Shown piece by piece: positions 42,855-50,634 of a stretch of 64,000 nucleotides of DNA (position 1 is the first letter of the stretch; each line of letters opens with the position of its first letter). The DNA comes from Paramagnetospirillum magneticum AMB-1. Its GTDB lineage: Bacteria > Pseudomonadota > Alphaproteobacteria > Rhodospirillales > Magnetospirillaceae. The notes below the pieces were generated by a model. The model saw nothing but the letters and a program-made list of their open reading frames with translations, did no database searches and had not been told where the DNA came from. The position numbers were made by a program, and so were the translations under genes. The stretch lies in assembly GCF_000009985.1 (NCBI RefSeq), contig NC_007626.1:62001-126000 (forward strand), given 5' to 3'.

Positions 42855-44342
42855 ATGCTGTTCAGTTCCTATTCATTCATTCTGGCCTTCCTGCCCGTGA
42901 CACTGCTGCTCTATTACGGGCTGGGCGGCGGGCGGCCGGTGCTGGGCAAGACGGTGCTGGCGGCGGCCTCGCTTCTGTTCTACGGATTGTCGCCGGTCGG
43001 AAGCCTGTGGCTGATGCTGGGCAGCATCGCCATGAACTGGCTGCTGTCGCGCCTGATACTGTCTTTCCAGCTGGGGTCTGGAATACGCCATGGGGTCCTG
43101 TGGGGAGCGGTCGCCGCCAATCTTGGGCTGCTGTTCCTGTTCAAGTACAAGGAGTTCGCCCTGGGACTCTTATCCGGCGATCTGGCGAGCCATACGGCAG
43201 CCACGGCCATTCCGCTGGGTATCTCCTTCTTCACCTTCACCCAGATCGCCTTTCTGGCCGATGCGCATCGGCGACAGGTGGATCACCACACGCCCCTCGA
43301 CTATCTGCTGTTCGTGACTGTCTTTCCGCATCTGATCGCCGGCCCCATCATCCATCACCGCGAGATGATGCCGCAGTTTTCTGACCCGCAAACCTACCGG
43401 TGGAATAGCCGCCACGTCGCCGAAGGATTAACCTTGTTCGCCATGGGGCTGGCCAAGAAGGTTCTGCTGGCCGACACCATCGCCGTTCATGCCGATCCGG
43501 TGTTTGCCGCGGCGGCCCCCACCTTGATCGAGGCCTGGTGCGGCGCCCTGGCCTATACCTTCCAAATCTACTACGACTTCTCCGGCTACTCCGACATGGC
43601 GGTAGGGCTTGGGTTGATGCTTGGGCTGAGGTTGCCGATCAATTTCGCCTCTCCTTACCGAGCCGGGTCGATCATCGAGTTTTGGCGGCGCTGGCACATC
43701 AGTCTGTCGCTTTTCTTGCGCGACTACCTATACATCCCCCTCGGAGGGAGCCGGAAAGGCAGTGTCCGGCGCCACGCAAACCTCCTGGTTACCATGCTGC
43801 TGGGTGGATTGTGGCATGGTGCCAATCTTACCTTTGTCGCCTGGGGTGCGCTGCACGGGGTGGGGCTGCTGATCAATCACGCATGGCGGGCGGCCCGTGG
43901 CGTGGGGCGCCCGCCAGGACGGCTGGAACGCCTGGCAGGGGCGGGTTTGACCCTCCTGCTGGTCGTGGTGGGCTGGGTGCTGTTCCGCGCCAATGACCTG
44001 AGCTCAGCCTTTGCCGTCTTGAGAGGGATGATGGGATTGAACGGTGTGGTGATCCCGGAGTCCTACGCCACGCTGCCGCTGGTCCGTGGTCTGGTGTCCA
44101 TGGGGGTGCCGGCGCGTTATCTGCCTGATTTCCATGGGATCGGCGAACTGGCTCTGCTGGCGGCCATGGGAGCGCACGTTACCCTGCTTCCCAATAGCCA
44201 GACCATGGCTCTCGATCGTCAGGCTCCCCGCGCCCTGAACTTTCGCCCAACGATGGCGTGGTCGGCTGGGGTCGCCATTCTTCTCGCGGTCGGCCTGTTT
44301 GCTATTTCCGGGGATTCCCCGTTTCTATATTTTCAATTCTGA
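42855..44342 (+). CDS. MBOAT-family O-acyltransferase (AlgI-like)
   Basis: A 495-residue polytopic membrane protein with the MBOAT signatures FWRRWHISLSLFLRDYLYIP, LGGSRKG and LGGLWHGANLTFVAWGALHG, in which the His of WHG is the expected catalytic residue, and AGPIIHHREMMPQF. It should carry acyl groups across the inner membrane for O-acetylation of the exported glycan, with the SGNH-like protein as partner. The ATG is ten bases after GGAAGGA. The C-terminal hydrophobic segments are complete. Confidence 0.92.
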   Translation: MLFSSYSFILAFLPVTLLLYYGLGGGRPVLGKTVLAAASLLFYGLSPVGSLWLMLGSIAMNWLLSRLILSFQLGSGIRHGVLWGAVAANLGLLFLFKYKEFALGLLSGDLASHTAATAIPLGISFFTFTQIAFLADAHRRQVDHHTPLDYLLFVTVFPHLIAGPIIHHREMMPQFSDPQTYRWNSRHVAEGLTLFAMGLAKKVLLADTIAVHADPVFAAAAPTLIEAWCGALAYTFQIYYDFSGYSDMAVGLGLMLGLRLPINFASPYRAGSIIEFWRRWHISLSLFLRDYLYIPLGGSRKGSVRRHANLLVTMLLGGLWHGANLTFVAWGALHGVGLLINHAWRAARGVGRPPGRLERLAGAGLTLLLVVVGWVLFRANDLSSAFAVLRGMMGLNGVVIPESYATLPLVRGLVSMGVPARYLPDFHGIGELALLAAMGAHVTLLPNSQTMALDRQAPRALNFRPTMAWSAGVAILLAVGLFAISGDSPFLYFQF

Positions 44343-44424
44343 CTTTATCCGATCGCGGTGGCTGGCAGCCTGGGAACGCTCGGGACAGCGAGCCGGGGTC
44401 GAGTATGGTCGGGAAGGAGGTAAG

Positions 44425-45186
44425 GTGGATACTTTGATGTTTGATGCGCATGCTCGGATGGAAGCCGAGCATTGGTGGTTTGTCGGACGTCGTCGGGCCT
44501 TGCTTCCCTTATTTGAAAGTGCGATGGCGGGACACGAGACCGATTTGGTCGTGGATGTGGGTTGTGGCACCGGTGGTACCGTCGGCACCCTGGGCAGAAG
44601 CTACCGCATGATCGGAATCGATCAGTCGGCTGAGGCGATCACGGCGGCCAGGCGGAACTACCCCGAGCAATCGTTCATCCTGGGGGCGGTTGCCAGCGAA
44701 TTGGCTGAACTGGCTGGCGAGGCGGCACTTTATCTCATCATGGATGTGCTTGAGCATGTGGAGGATGACCGGGGCTTTCTGGCCACGGTTGTCGACCAGG
44801 CCAGGACGGGAAGTCACGTCCTGGTAACGGTCCCGGCCGGGCGCCACTTGTGGTCCCGCCACGACGAGACCGCATCTCACCTTCGCCGTTACGAGTGGGA
44901 TAGTCTCTCCGCCCTTATCCAGGGGCTGCCGGTCGAGACCCGCCTGCTGTCCTATTTCAATTCCCGCCTCTATCCCCCCATTAGCCTTGCCCGGTGGATC
45001 GGCCGGCGGCTGGCCGTAAGCCTGGGCCAGAACAACACCGATTTCGCCATGCCCCCCGCCCCGGTCAACGGTCTGCTCGCGCGCCTATTCGGCGGTGAGG
45101 CGACGGCCCTGGCGGCCGCCCTGGACCAGGGAAGGCCGGCCTATCGCCAGGGCGTCAGCCTGGTAGCCTTGCTGAGGCGGCGCTGA
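44425..45186 (+). CDS. Class I SAM-dependent methyltransferase
   Basis: A 253-residue methyltransferase: EHWWFVGRRRALL near the N-terminus, VVDVGCGTGGTVGTLG (motif I), LIMDVLEHVEDDRGFL (motif IV) and HVLVTVPAG. The EHWWF start is typical of methyltransferases encoded beside polyprenyl-linked glycan genes. I chose the GTG four bases after AAGGAGG (44414-44420); the frame opens further upstream inside the MBOAT gene. It ends the long + strand array. The next gene lies on the other strand 26 bases on, with no convincing terminator between. Confidence 0.84.
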   Translation: MDTLMFDAHARMEAEHWWFVGRRRALLPLFESAMAGHETDLVVDVGCGTGGTVGTLGRSYRMIGIDQSAEAITAARRNYPEQSFILGAVASELAELAGEAALYLIMDVLEHVEDDRGFLATVVDQARTGSHVLVTVPAGRHLWSRHDETASHLRRYEWDSLSALIQGLPVETRLLSYFNSRLYPPISLARWIGRRLAVSLGQNNTDFAMPPAPVNGLLARLFGGEATALAAALDQGRPAYRQGVSLVALLRRR

Positions 45187-45212
45187 TCCTTGGGCATTTC
45201 CGTATCGGACGG

Positions 45213-46256
45213 TCAGCGTCCCGACGGCATGATTCTGATGGGTGGTGCATCAAACAGATCAGTTCCGCCATTGATCCGCCGAACCTCCAGAACAAACCGG
45301 TGGTAGTCTATTGCCGGGATCATCGGGGGTTGCTGACGCAGGGCGAGGATGATCAACAAGATCATCCCGGCGGTGCTGATGATCTGAAGGGCCATCCCGG
45401 CCACCGCCATAATCATCAGGGATGACCAGCCGATGATGGGAATGCTGGTGAACAGCTTCTCGATGATCAGCCACAGCGTCGCCGTTCCCAAAAAACCCGT
45501 CGACACGATAGCGGCCAGCATGACACGTGCCGCCAGGATATCGGCGTAGACCGTCAGGCCGCTGAAGGCGTGAATCAACAGCCGAAACATATTCATTTTT
45601 GACTGCCCCAACAGACGCTGCCCTCGTTCTGTCGGGATCGAATCGTAGGGGAGCCGGGCTCGCTGGATGCTGGCGGGAAAATGGCTCCACAGTTCGGCGA
45701 TGTGGGCAAGACGCTTGGTGAGGTGTCGGGGAACGACGCTGAAGTTGCCGGCGGAAATTGGCAGTCCGGTCGCCAATCTGTAGACTTGCCGGTAGCCCCA
45801 ATACATGATCTTGAACAGGCGGCTTTCGGAGCGCTTGGAGCGGCCGGCAAAGACGATCCGGGTGTCGCGGCTATCCGCGCAAGCCCGTAGCAATTCCGGA
45901 ATATAGTCCGGCTTGTCCTCATGATCGCCGTCCATCACGACCATGTAATCCGATTGCGCATATTCCGCGACATAGGCGACGCCGCAGGCCACAGCTCGCT
46001 GGTTGCCTTGATTGCTGGCCAGGGTAAGAATGTCGATGGCACCGATTGACGGATAATTGCCGCTTTCAATCTCATCCAGGCCCGTCATATCGGTGGACCC
46101 GTCGTCCACGATAACCACCCGGGCTTCCATGTTCAGGGGTATCAGAACCTTATCGATTTCTGGTATTAGCTTCGCCACGGATGGCCAGTCGTTGTATGCG
46201 GCGATGAGGACCGTGACCGACTTGCCGGCAAGCTGGTTGACATATGTAGTAGCCAT
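45213..46256 (-). CDS. Glycosyltransferase family 2, DPM1/GtrB-like with two membrane segments
   Basis: A 347-residue protein. The N-terminal domain is GT2 (VTVLIAAYNDWPSVAKLI, VIVDDGSTDMTG, MDGDHEDKPDYI with the DXD-like acidic cluster). Two C-terminal hydrophobic segments (about residues 245-265 and 280-305) give the layout of polyprenyl-phosphate hexosyltransferases such as GtrB. It probably loads a sugar onto undecaprenyl phosphate for a membrane glycosyltransferase; the divergent YfhO-like gene is a natural partner. No good ribosome site precedes the ATG. Confidence 0.86.
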   Translation of the reverse strand: MATTYVNQLAGKSVTVLIAAYNDWPSVAKLIPEIDKVLIPLNMEARVVIVDDGSTDMTGLDEIESGNYPSIGAIDILTLASNQGNQRAVACGVAYVAEYAQSDYMVVMDGDHEDKPDYIPELLRACADSRDTRIVFAGRSKRSESRLFKIMYWGYRQVYRLATGLPISAGNFSVVPRHLTKRLAHIAELWSHFPASIQRARLPYDSIPTERGQRLLGQSKMNMFRLLIHAFSGLTVYADILAARVMLAAIVSTGFLGTATLWLIIEKLFTSIPIIGWSSLMIMAVAGMALQIISTAGMILLIILALRQQPPMIPAIDYHRFVLEVRRINGGTDLFDAPPIRIMPSGR

Positions 46257-46391
46257 TGTCAGGAAAATTCGTCACTGCTGTGAAGGCTGGCGATTTGCCG
46301 AGATTAGGCCGTTCACGGGCACCGTGCAACCATGCTGACAGCTATGATAAGGTCCCCATGGCGTATGCGCGGTGGTGGAGTCGCGTTTGGA

Positions 46392-46413
46392 ATCAATGTG
46401 TTGATGCATTGAT
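46392..46413 (+). promoter_or_regulatory. Inverted repeat upstream of the YfhO-like gene
   Basis: ATCAATG-TGTTGATG-CATTGAT is a perfect seven-base inverted repeat ending just before the AGGG ribosome site. It sits in the 168-base divergent region between the GT2 and the YfhO-like gene. It could be an operator or an RNA hairpin that masks translation. No clear -35/-10 pair is evident. Confidence 0.35.
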
Positions 46414-46424
46414 AGGGTGTGTGG

Positions 46425-48596
46425 ATGTTCTTTGATTTTATCAAGCAAGATGAGTTGCAGGGTTTGGCGCGTCTCGCGCCATTTATTATATTTATAGTAT
46501 TGGCTGTCATGCTTTCTGTAAAGAAGGTGGGATATCGCAATGTAAAAACAAGAAATATTATTACAATCTCCATATTGGCTATTATGGGCATGGCTGCCGA
46601 GTATGTTCTGCCCGGCAACTCGTCGTTCATCAACTTTGTTGATGAGGGCGACGTATTTGTTCCGATATATCTATATTTTGAGGGATTGTTCGCAGGGGGA
46701 AGCTTCGCGCAGGCGGTCGCAGGCGGTAATGATGCCATCGGGATGCTGGCGTCGGGCGGACAGTTCTTCAGCCTTGAGATGCTGCTTATCAAGGTGTTTC
46801 CCTTGTGGGCGGCCATCGCGATTCACAAAGTGTCCGTGTTTGGCATTTCCCTTTTGGGTTCATGGCTGTTGCTTCACCGTGGCATGGGGCTTGCCCCCAT
46901 TCTGGCGGTGGGATTCGGGGTTTGGTACGGCCTGAGCTCATTCGACCTCTATATGTATTCGCTGCAGCATGGCATTAGCATGGCGGCCATTCCGCTGAGT
47001 ATTTATCTGATGGTGGTCAGGGCGGATAAGGGTGATCAGTATTATCGCTGGATTATCCCCCTGGCGGCATTGTTATCGACCAGCACGCTACTGACCCACA
47101 GCATGATGGCCCTTATGTTCAGCCTGATGGTCGCCACCATCATGTTGGGACTGGGAAACTGGCGCCGGAAAGTGGCGGCGATCACTATTCTTTTTGTTTT
47201 TGTCTGCCTCAATTGGGCCGACGTCATCACATCCTTCACGCAGTTGTCGCAGGGTGCCAGCCGTCAGCCTCACCTATTTTCATTTCACTCATTGTTGTCA
47301 TTTAATTTCTGGAGGACGTCGCAAGGCGAGAAGCTCGTCTTCTTCTATATATCACTTATAATATCTTTGGCTATTTGTGTCATATATGCTCGGCGTGATG
47401 GTCTAAGGTACCTGTCGGGACTTGTATTCTGTCTTCTGGCTAATCCGATTATCATGCTGATTCCTTGGGAGCGGCTGGGGTTGGGATTTGTACTGGGTAT
47501 TGATTTCGGCCGGTTGACGTACGGCTTTGCGGCGCTCGGTCTGATTCCAATGGCGCGGGCCAGTCTTATCGTCGCGGAGCGTTGGAAGTCACCTCTGGCT
47601 CAGGGGGCGCCACTGGCCGTTTGCCTGTCGCTTGCCATAGGTGCCCTGTTGTTTCAGAAGGCCTCCACGATCGTCCAATACCTGGGCGAGGGGGGGCAGG
47701 CGGTTCTGACCAAGGTGCCAAACCTGCGGGACCGTCCCTGGCAGACGGACCCGCATGGCCGAGTGGTCACCATACCGCACCTGATTGTGCCGTTTGCACC
47801 ATTGGCTTATGGGCTCGAGACGTTTGACGGCTATCTCAATCTGCAGCCGATGATCAAGGCCAGGTTCTGGAGCTACGCCAAGAAGCATCTCCCCATATAT
47901 TCAGGACGAAATACGTTTATTGAGAATCAATTATACCTCAACCGTCCCATGGCATTTGACATGAGATGCTGTGACAGGTTCAGTCTGGACGACATGATCG
48001 ACCAGGACTTCCTCCGGCTCGGAGGTGTGCGCTATGTCGTCAGCTACGTTCCCCTTGGGGGCAACGGGCTTCGTCAGATATCGGGTCCACACGCCTACGT
48101 GGCGCGCCACAAGAAGCCGTTCCGCCAGAAGATTGAGGAGGACTTGAGACAGATCGCCTCGCCCGGCGAGGTGTTTGTTTATGAAACCACGAATTCGCAG
48201 CCGATCGCCTTCTTCGCATCCTCGGTCACCGCGCTGTCGGCCGAGGCGAGCGACGAAGAGGTCTACCAAGCGGCAATCGCCGGCGTCGCCAGTCGCAAGG
48301 TGGCCGTGCAACTGCCCGTGGCTCCGCTGCCCCAGGCCACAGGTCAGGTGGCCGCTTTGGACTATGTCCCTGGCGGTTACGTGGCCAAGGTGATTGCCCC
48401 GGAAGGCGGCTTATTCGTCCTGAACGTTCCGAAGACCCGGTTTTGGACTGTCAGTATCGATGGCCGGCCCGCCGAGGTGTTTGCCGTCAATGGCATCCAG
48501 ATGGGGGTGGAGATCTACCCTGGGGCAAGGGAGATTCGATTTGAGTACCGTCGTCCTCGAGTGGCTGATCTGCTGCGGCGCCTGATTCACCGGTAG
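46425..48596 (+). CDS. YfhO-like polytopic membrane protein
   Basis: A 723-residue protein with ten or more hydrophobic segments in residues 1-430 and a C-terminal soluble part. The end (GGYVAKVIAPEGG, then VNGIQMGVEIYPGAREIRF) resembles the C-terminus of YfhO-type GT-C glycosyltransferases. Such proteins use polyprenyl-phosphate sugars to modify surface polymers outside the membrane. The gene divergent to it encodes a DPM1/GtrB-like enzyme that could make that donor. I chose the ATG seven bases after AGGG; a GTG six bases earlier is possible. The first half is richer in A and T than its surroundings. Confidence 0.72.
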   Translation: MFFDFIKQDELQGLARLAPFIIFIVLAVMLSVKKVGYRNVKTRNIITISILAIMGMAAEYVLPGNSSFINFVDEGDVFVPIYLYFEGLFAGGSFAQAVAGGNDAIGMLASGGQFFSLEMLLIKVFPLWAAIAIHKVSVFGISLLGSWLLLHRGMGLAPILAVGFGVWYGLSSFDLYMYSLQHGISMAAIPLSIYLMVVRADKGDQYYRWIIPLAALLSTSTLLTHSMMALMFSLMVATIMLGLGNWRRKVAAITILFVFVCLNWADVITSFTQLSQGASRQPHLFSFHSLLSFNFWRTSQGEKLVFFYISLIISLAICVIYARRDGLRYLSGLVFCLLANPIIMLIPWERLGLGFVLGIDFGRLTYGFAALGLIPMARASLIVAERWKSPLAQGAPLAVCLSLAIGALLFQKASTIVQYLGEGGQAVLTKVPNLRDRPWQTDPHGRVVTIPHLIVPFAPLAYGLETFDGYLNLQPMIKARFWSYAKKHLPIYSGRNTFIENQLYLNRPMAFDMRCCDRFSLDDMIDQDFLRLGGVRYVVSYVPLGGNGLRQISGPHAYVARHKKPFRQKIEEDLRQIASPGEVFVYETTNSQPIAFFASSVTALSAEASDEEVYQAAIAGVASRKVAVQLPVAPLPQATGQVAALDYVPGGYVAKVIAPEGGLFVLNVPKTRFWTVSIDGRPAEVFAVNGIQMGVEIYPGAREIRFEYRRPRVADLLRRLIHR

Positions 48597-48603
48597 GCAC
48601 GGA

Positions 48604-48655
48604 CCTGATCCCGGAGACCGGGACCGGAGGGCGGCGCACCCCCTATGTGATCAGG
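48604..48655 (+). terminator. Inverted repeats between convergent genes
   Basis: CCTGATC (48604-48610) and GATCAGG (48649-48655) form an outer inverted repeat around a perfect stem TCCCGG-AGA-CCGGGA (48609-48623). The genes on both sides converge here, which suits a bidirectional stop. No T-tract is present, and the outer arm reaches into the minus-strand coding end, so the call is weak. Confidence 0.35.
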
Positions 48656-50468
48656 GCCAACGATCCGGCGTCCTGCCGCCGGGAAAGGGGAATTGCTCGA
48701 TCACCGTCCATCTGGTTCCTTCCCGATGCAGAAGGAACGCGGCATTAACCGGCTCCAGCGACAGAGCCGCTGCACCGGAATAAACGAAGGCCCAGTGGGC
48801 GGGCTGGGCGTCGAGCCAGGTGCGGACGTCGCCTCGCGTGAACGCCGACAAAAACGAATCGATCGTGACCCGGCCGCTCCATTCATAGGAGGCCATCACA
48901 CCGGCGACGCCGGTACCCTGGGGGTCGATCACCACGGCGTGTTCGCCCGCCGGAATCATGGCTCCCGCCGTGTGCAGGGACTGCCGCAGGAACGGCTTGG
49001 TGCGGTCATGGTCGAAGCGGATCTGGCCGAGGATCAGCAGGGGCCCTGCCAGGACCAGAACCAGCGCGAACCACCCCAGGGACCGGGCCATGGCCCGATG
49101 TCCGATCCGCGCCAGCCCCCGTCCGGCGAGCATGGCTGCCGGCAGCATGATGACCAAGCCGAGATGGGTGTTGTAGCGCCAGTATGAGGCGACGTGCTGG
49201 GATTCATAATCGCCGAACACCACCACATAGGTGACCAGCAGGAACAGGTTGTAGCCCAGGAAGGCCAGGGCGGCCAGGGCGCACAGGCGGTCCAGCCGGG
49301 TGCGGTCGCGGACGAGGCCCCGCAGCCCAAGAAACACCATGACCGCGCCGAGCCCAAAATGACCGCTCTTGTTGCCGGCCACATCCAGCATGGCCAGCAG
49401 GATCTGGGGGATCTGCGCCACATGCCATTGATTCATGGGCAGGATCGTCATCTCTCGCCCGGCGAGATAGTGATCCACATGCCAGCGCCAAAGTCCCGAT
49501 GCCATGGCTGACGGCAGCACCATGATCAGCCAATGGGTCCGAAACAGGCCTTTCCATCCTTCCCGACGCAGGGCCAACAGGCCACTTCCGCCGAAGACAC
49601 AGCCGAAGAGGGCCGCATTACCCGGCTTGACCCCCATCAGCGCCGCTCCGACCAAGCCGAACGCCAGAGCCCAGCGGCCTCGGGAATGCCGATCGTCATC
49701 GCACGCCACCCGCTCACCCATCAGCGCCAGGACCGCTGCCAGAAAAGCGGTTGGAACGTCGGCATAGGCCGAAAAGGCCAGCTTGTGCACGAAGGTGGGA
49801 GACGCGGCCGTGGCAGCCAGAAGGGCCACGGCCGCCCCCGGCAGACTTAGCTTGCCCGCGGATTCCTCGCGCGCCAGCCCGGCCAGCAGCATGGCGAACA
49901 ATGCCAACAGCAGGACATTGAGCAGCGCGGGCACTGCCTCCGAGAATCCCGACAGGGTCATGGCAGCAAGCCCGACCATGGGCCAGCCATAAGGATAGGC
50001 GGCGCAACATGTTGCCATGGCCGGAACCGACGGAGCACCCGGAACCGCATGGTTGGCTTGGACATAGCGGAAGGCATGCAGCCAGTGGCTGAACTCGTCC
50101 CATTCGGAGCCGCGCCGGTCGGACAGCAGCAGCAGCAGCGGCAACGTCACCATCAGGATTGGCAACCCGATGCCTGCCCACGCTCCCAGTTCCCGCCGAT
50201 CGCGGATCAGGGCAAAGGCGGCGGCGGCGGCCGTCAGGATAAGGCCGATCCGCAGGTCCAGCCCCGCGACCCCAAGCGCGGTCCCCGCCAGAATCAACCC
50301 GCCCATGCCGGCTCCGAACGCAAGCGCCGGCTCTGATCTGGGCAGCAGAAGGCGCCCGGCGAAGGTGATGGCAAGGATTGCGGCGACCGAGGCGGCAACG
50401 GGACCCGGCTGCAATGTGATCCGACCGAGGATGGCCCAGGAGTCAGACAAGAAGGAGGCGATCGCCAT
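48651..50468 (-). CDS. Polytopic membrane protein, GT39/ArnT-like
   Basis: A 605-residue protein with about twelve hydrophobic segments. The first large loop carries an acidic motif (DRRGSEWDEFSHW), as in GT-C glycosyltransferases, where an Asp-Glu pair lies in the first periplasmic loop. The C-terminal 100 residues are soluble. It may transfer a sugar from a polyprenyl carrier to the outer glycan; no substrate can be given. I chose the ATG eleven bases downstream of AAGGA; a GTG nine bases upstream is too close to that site. Confidence 0.68.
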   Translation of the reverse strand: MAIASFLSDSWAILGRITLQPGPVAASVAAILAITFAGRLLLPRSEPALAFGAGMGGLILAGTALGVAGLDLRIGLILTAAAAAFALIRDRRELGAWAGIGLPILMVTLPLLLLLSDRRGSEWDEFSHWLHAFRYVQANHAVPGAPSVPAMATCCAAYPYGWPMVGLAAMTLSGFSEAVPALLNVLLLALFAMLLAGLAREESAGKLSLPGAAVALLAATAASPTFVHKLAFSAYADVPTAFLAAVLALMGERVACDDDRHSRGRWALAFGLVGAALMGVKPGNAALFGCVFGGSGLLALRREGWKGLFRTHWLIMVLPSAMASGLWRWHVDHYLAGREMTILPMNQWHVAQIPQILLAMLDVAGNKSGHFGLGAVMVFLGLRGLVRDRTRLDRLCALAALAFLGYNLFLLVTYVVVFGDYESQHVASYWRYNTHLGLVIMLPAAMLAGRGLARIGHRAMARSLGWFALVLVLAGPLLILGQIRFDHDRTKPFLRQSLHTAGAMIPAGEHAVVIDPQGTGVAGVMASYEWSGRVTIDSFLSAFTRGDVRTWLDAQPAHWAFVYSGAAALSLEPVNAAFLLHREGTRWTVIEQFPFPGGRTPDRWP

Positions 50469-50604
50469 GAAAAGCACTGTCCTTGCCGCAATGAGGGACC
50501 TAGATATCCGCAGCCGGTGGCGAAGTCCAGACTCCTAAGGCGGGTCGGACTTGACCCTGCCGCCACTCTCCCTTAATCAGAGGCGTTCGGCGCCCGGCAG
50601 CTGT

Positions 50605-50633
50605 CGGGTATTCCGGGGCCGGGTATTCCGGGG
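50605..50633 (+). repeat. Tandem 14-base direct repeat upstream of the dehydratase
   Basis: CGGGTATTCCGGGG occurs twice, at 50605-50618 and 50620-50633, with a 15-base period. It directly precedes the start region of the next gene, and the second copy contains its GGGG ribosome site. It could be a small tandem duplication or a paired binding site. Confidence 0.6.
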
Positions 50634-50634
50634 A

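Noticed and set aside
45187..45212. GGACG-GTCAG-CGTCC (45207-45221) as a terminator between convergent genes
   Set aside because: The stem is only five bases, has no T-tract and overlaps the minus-strand coding end.
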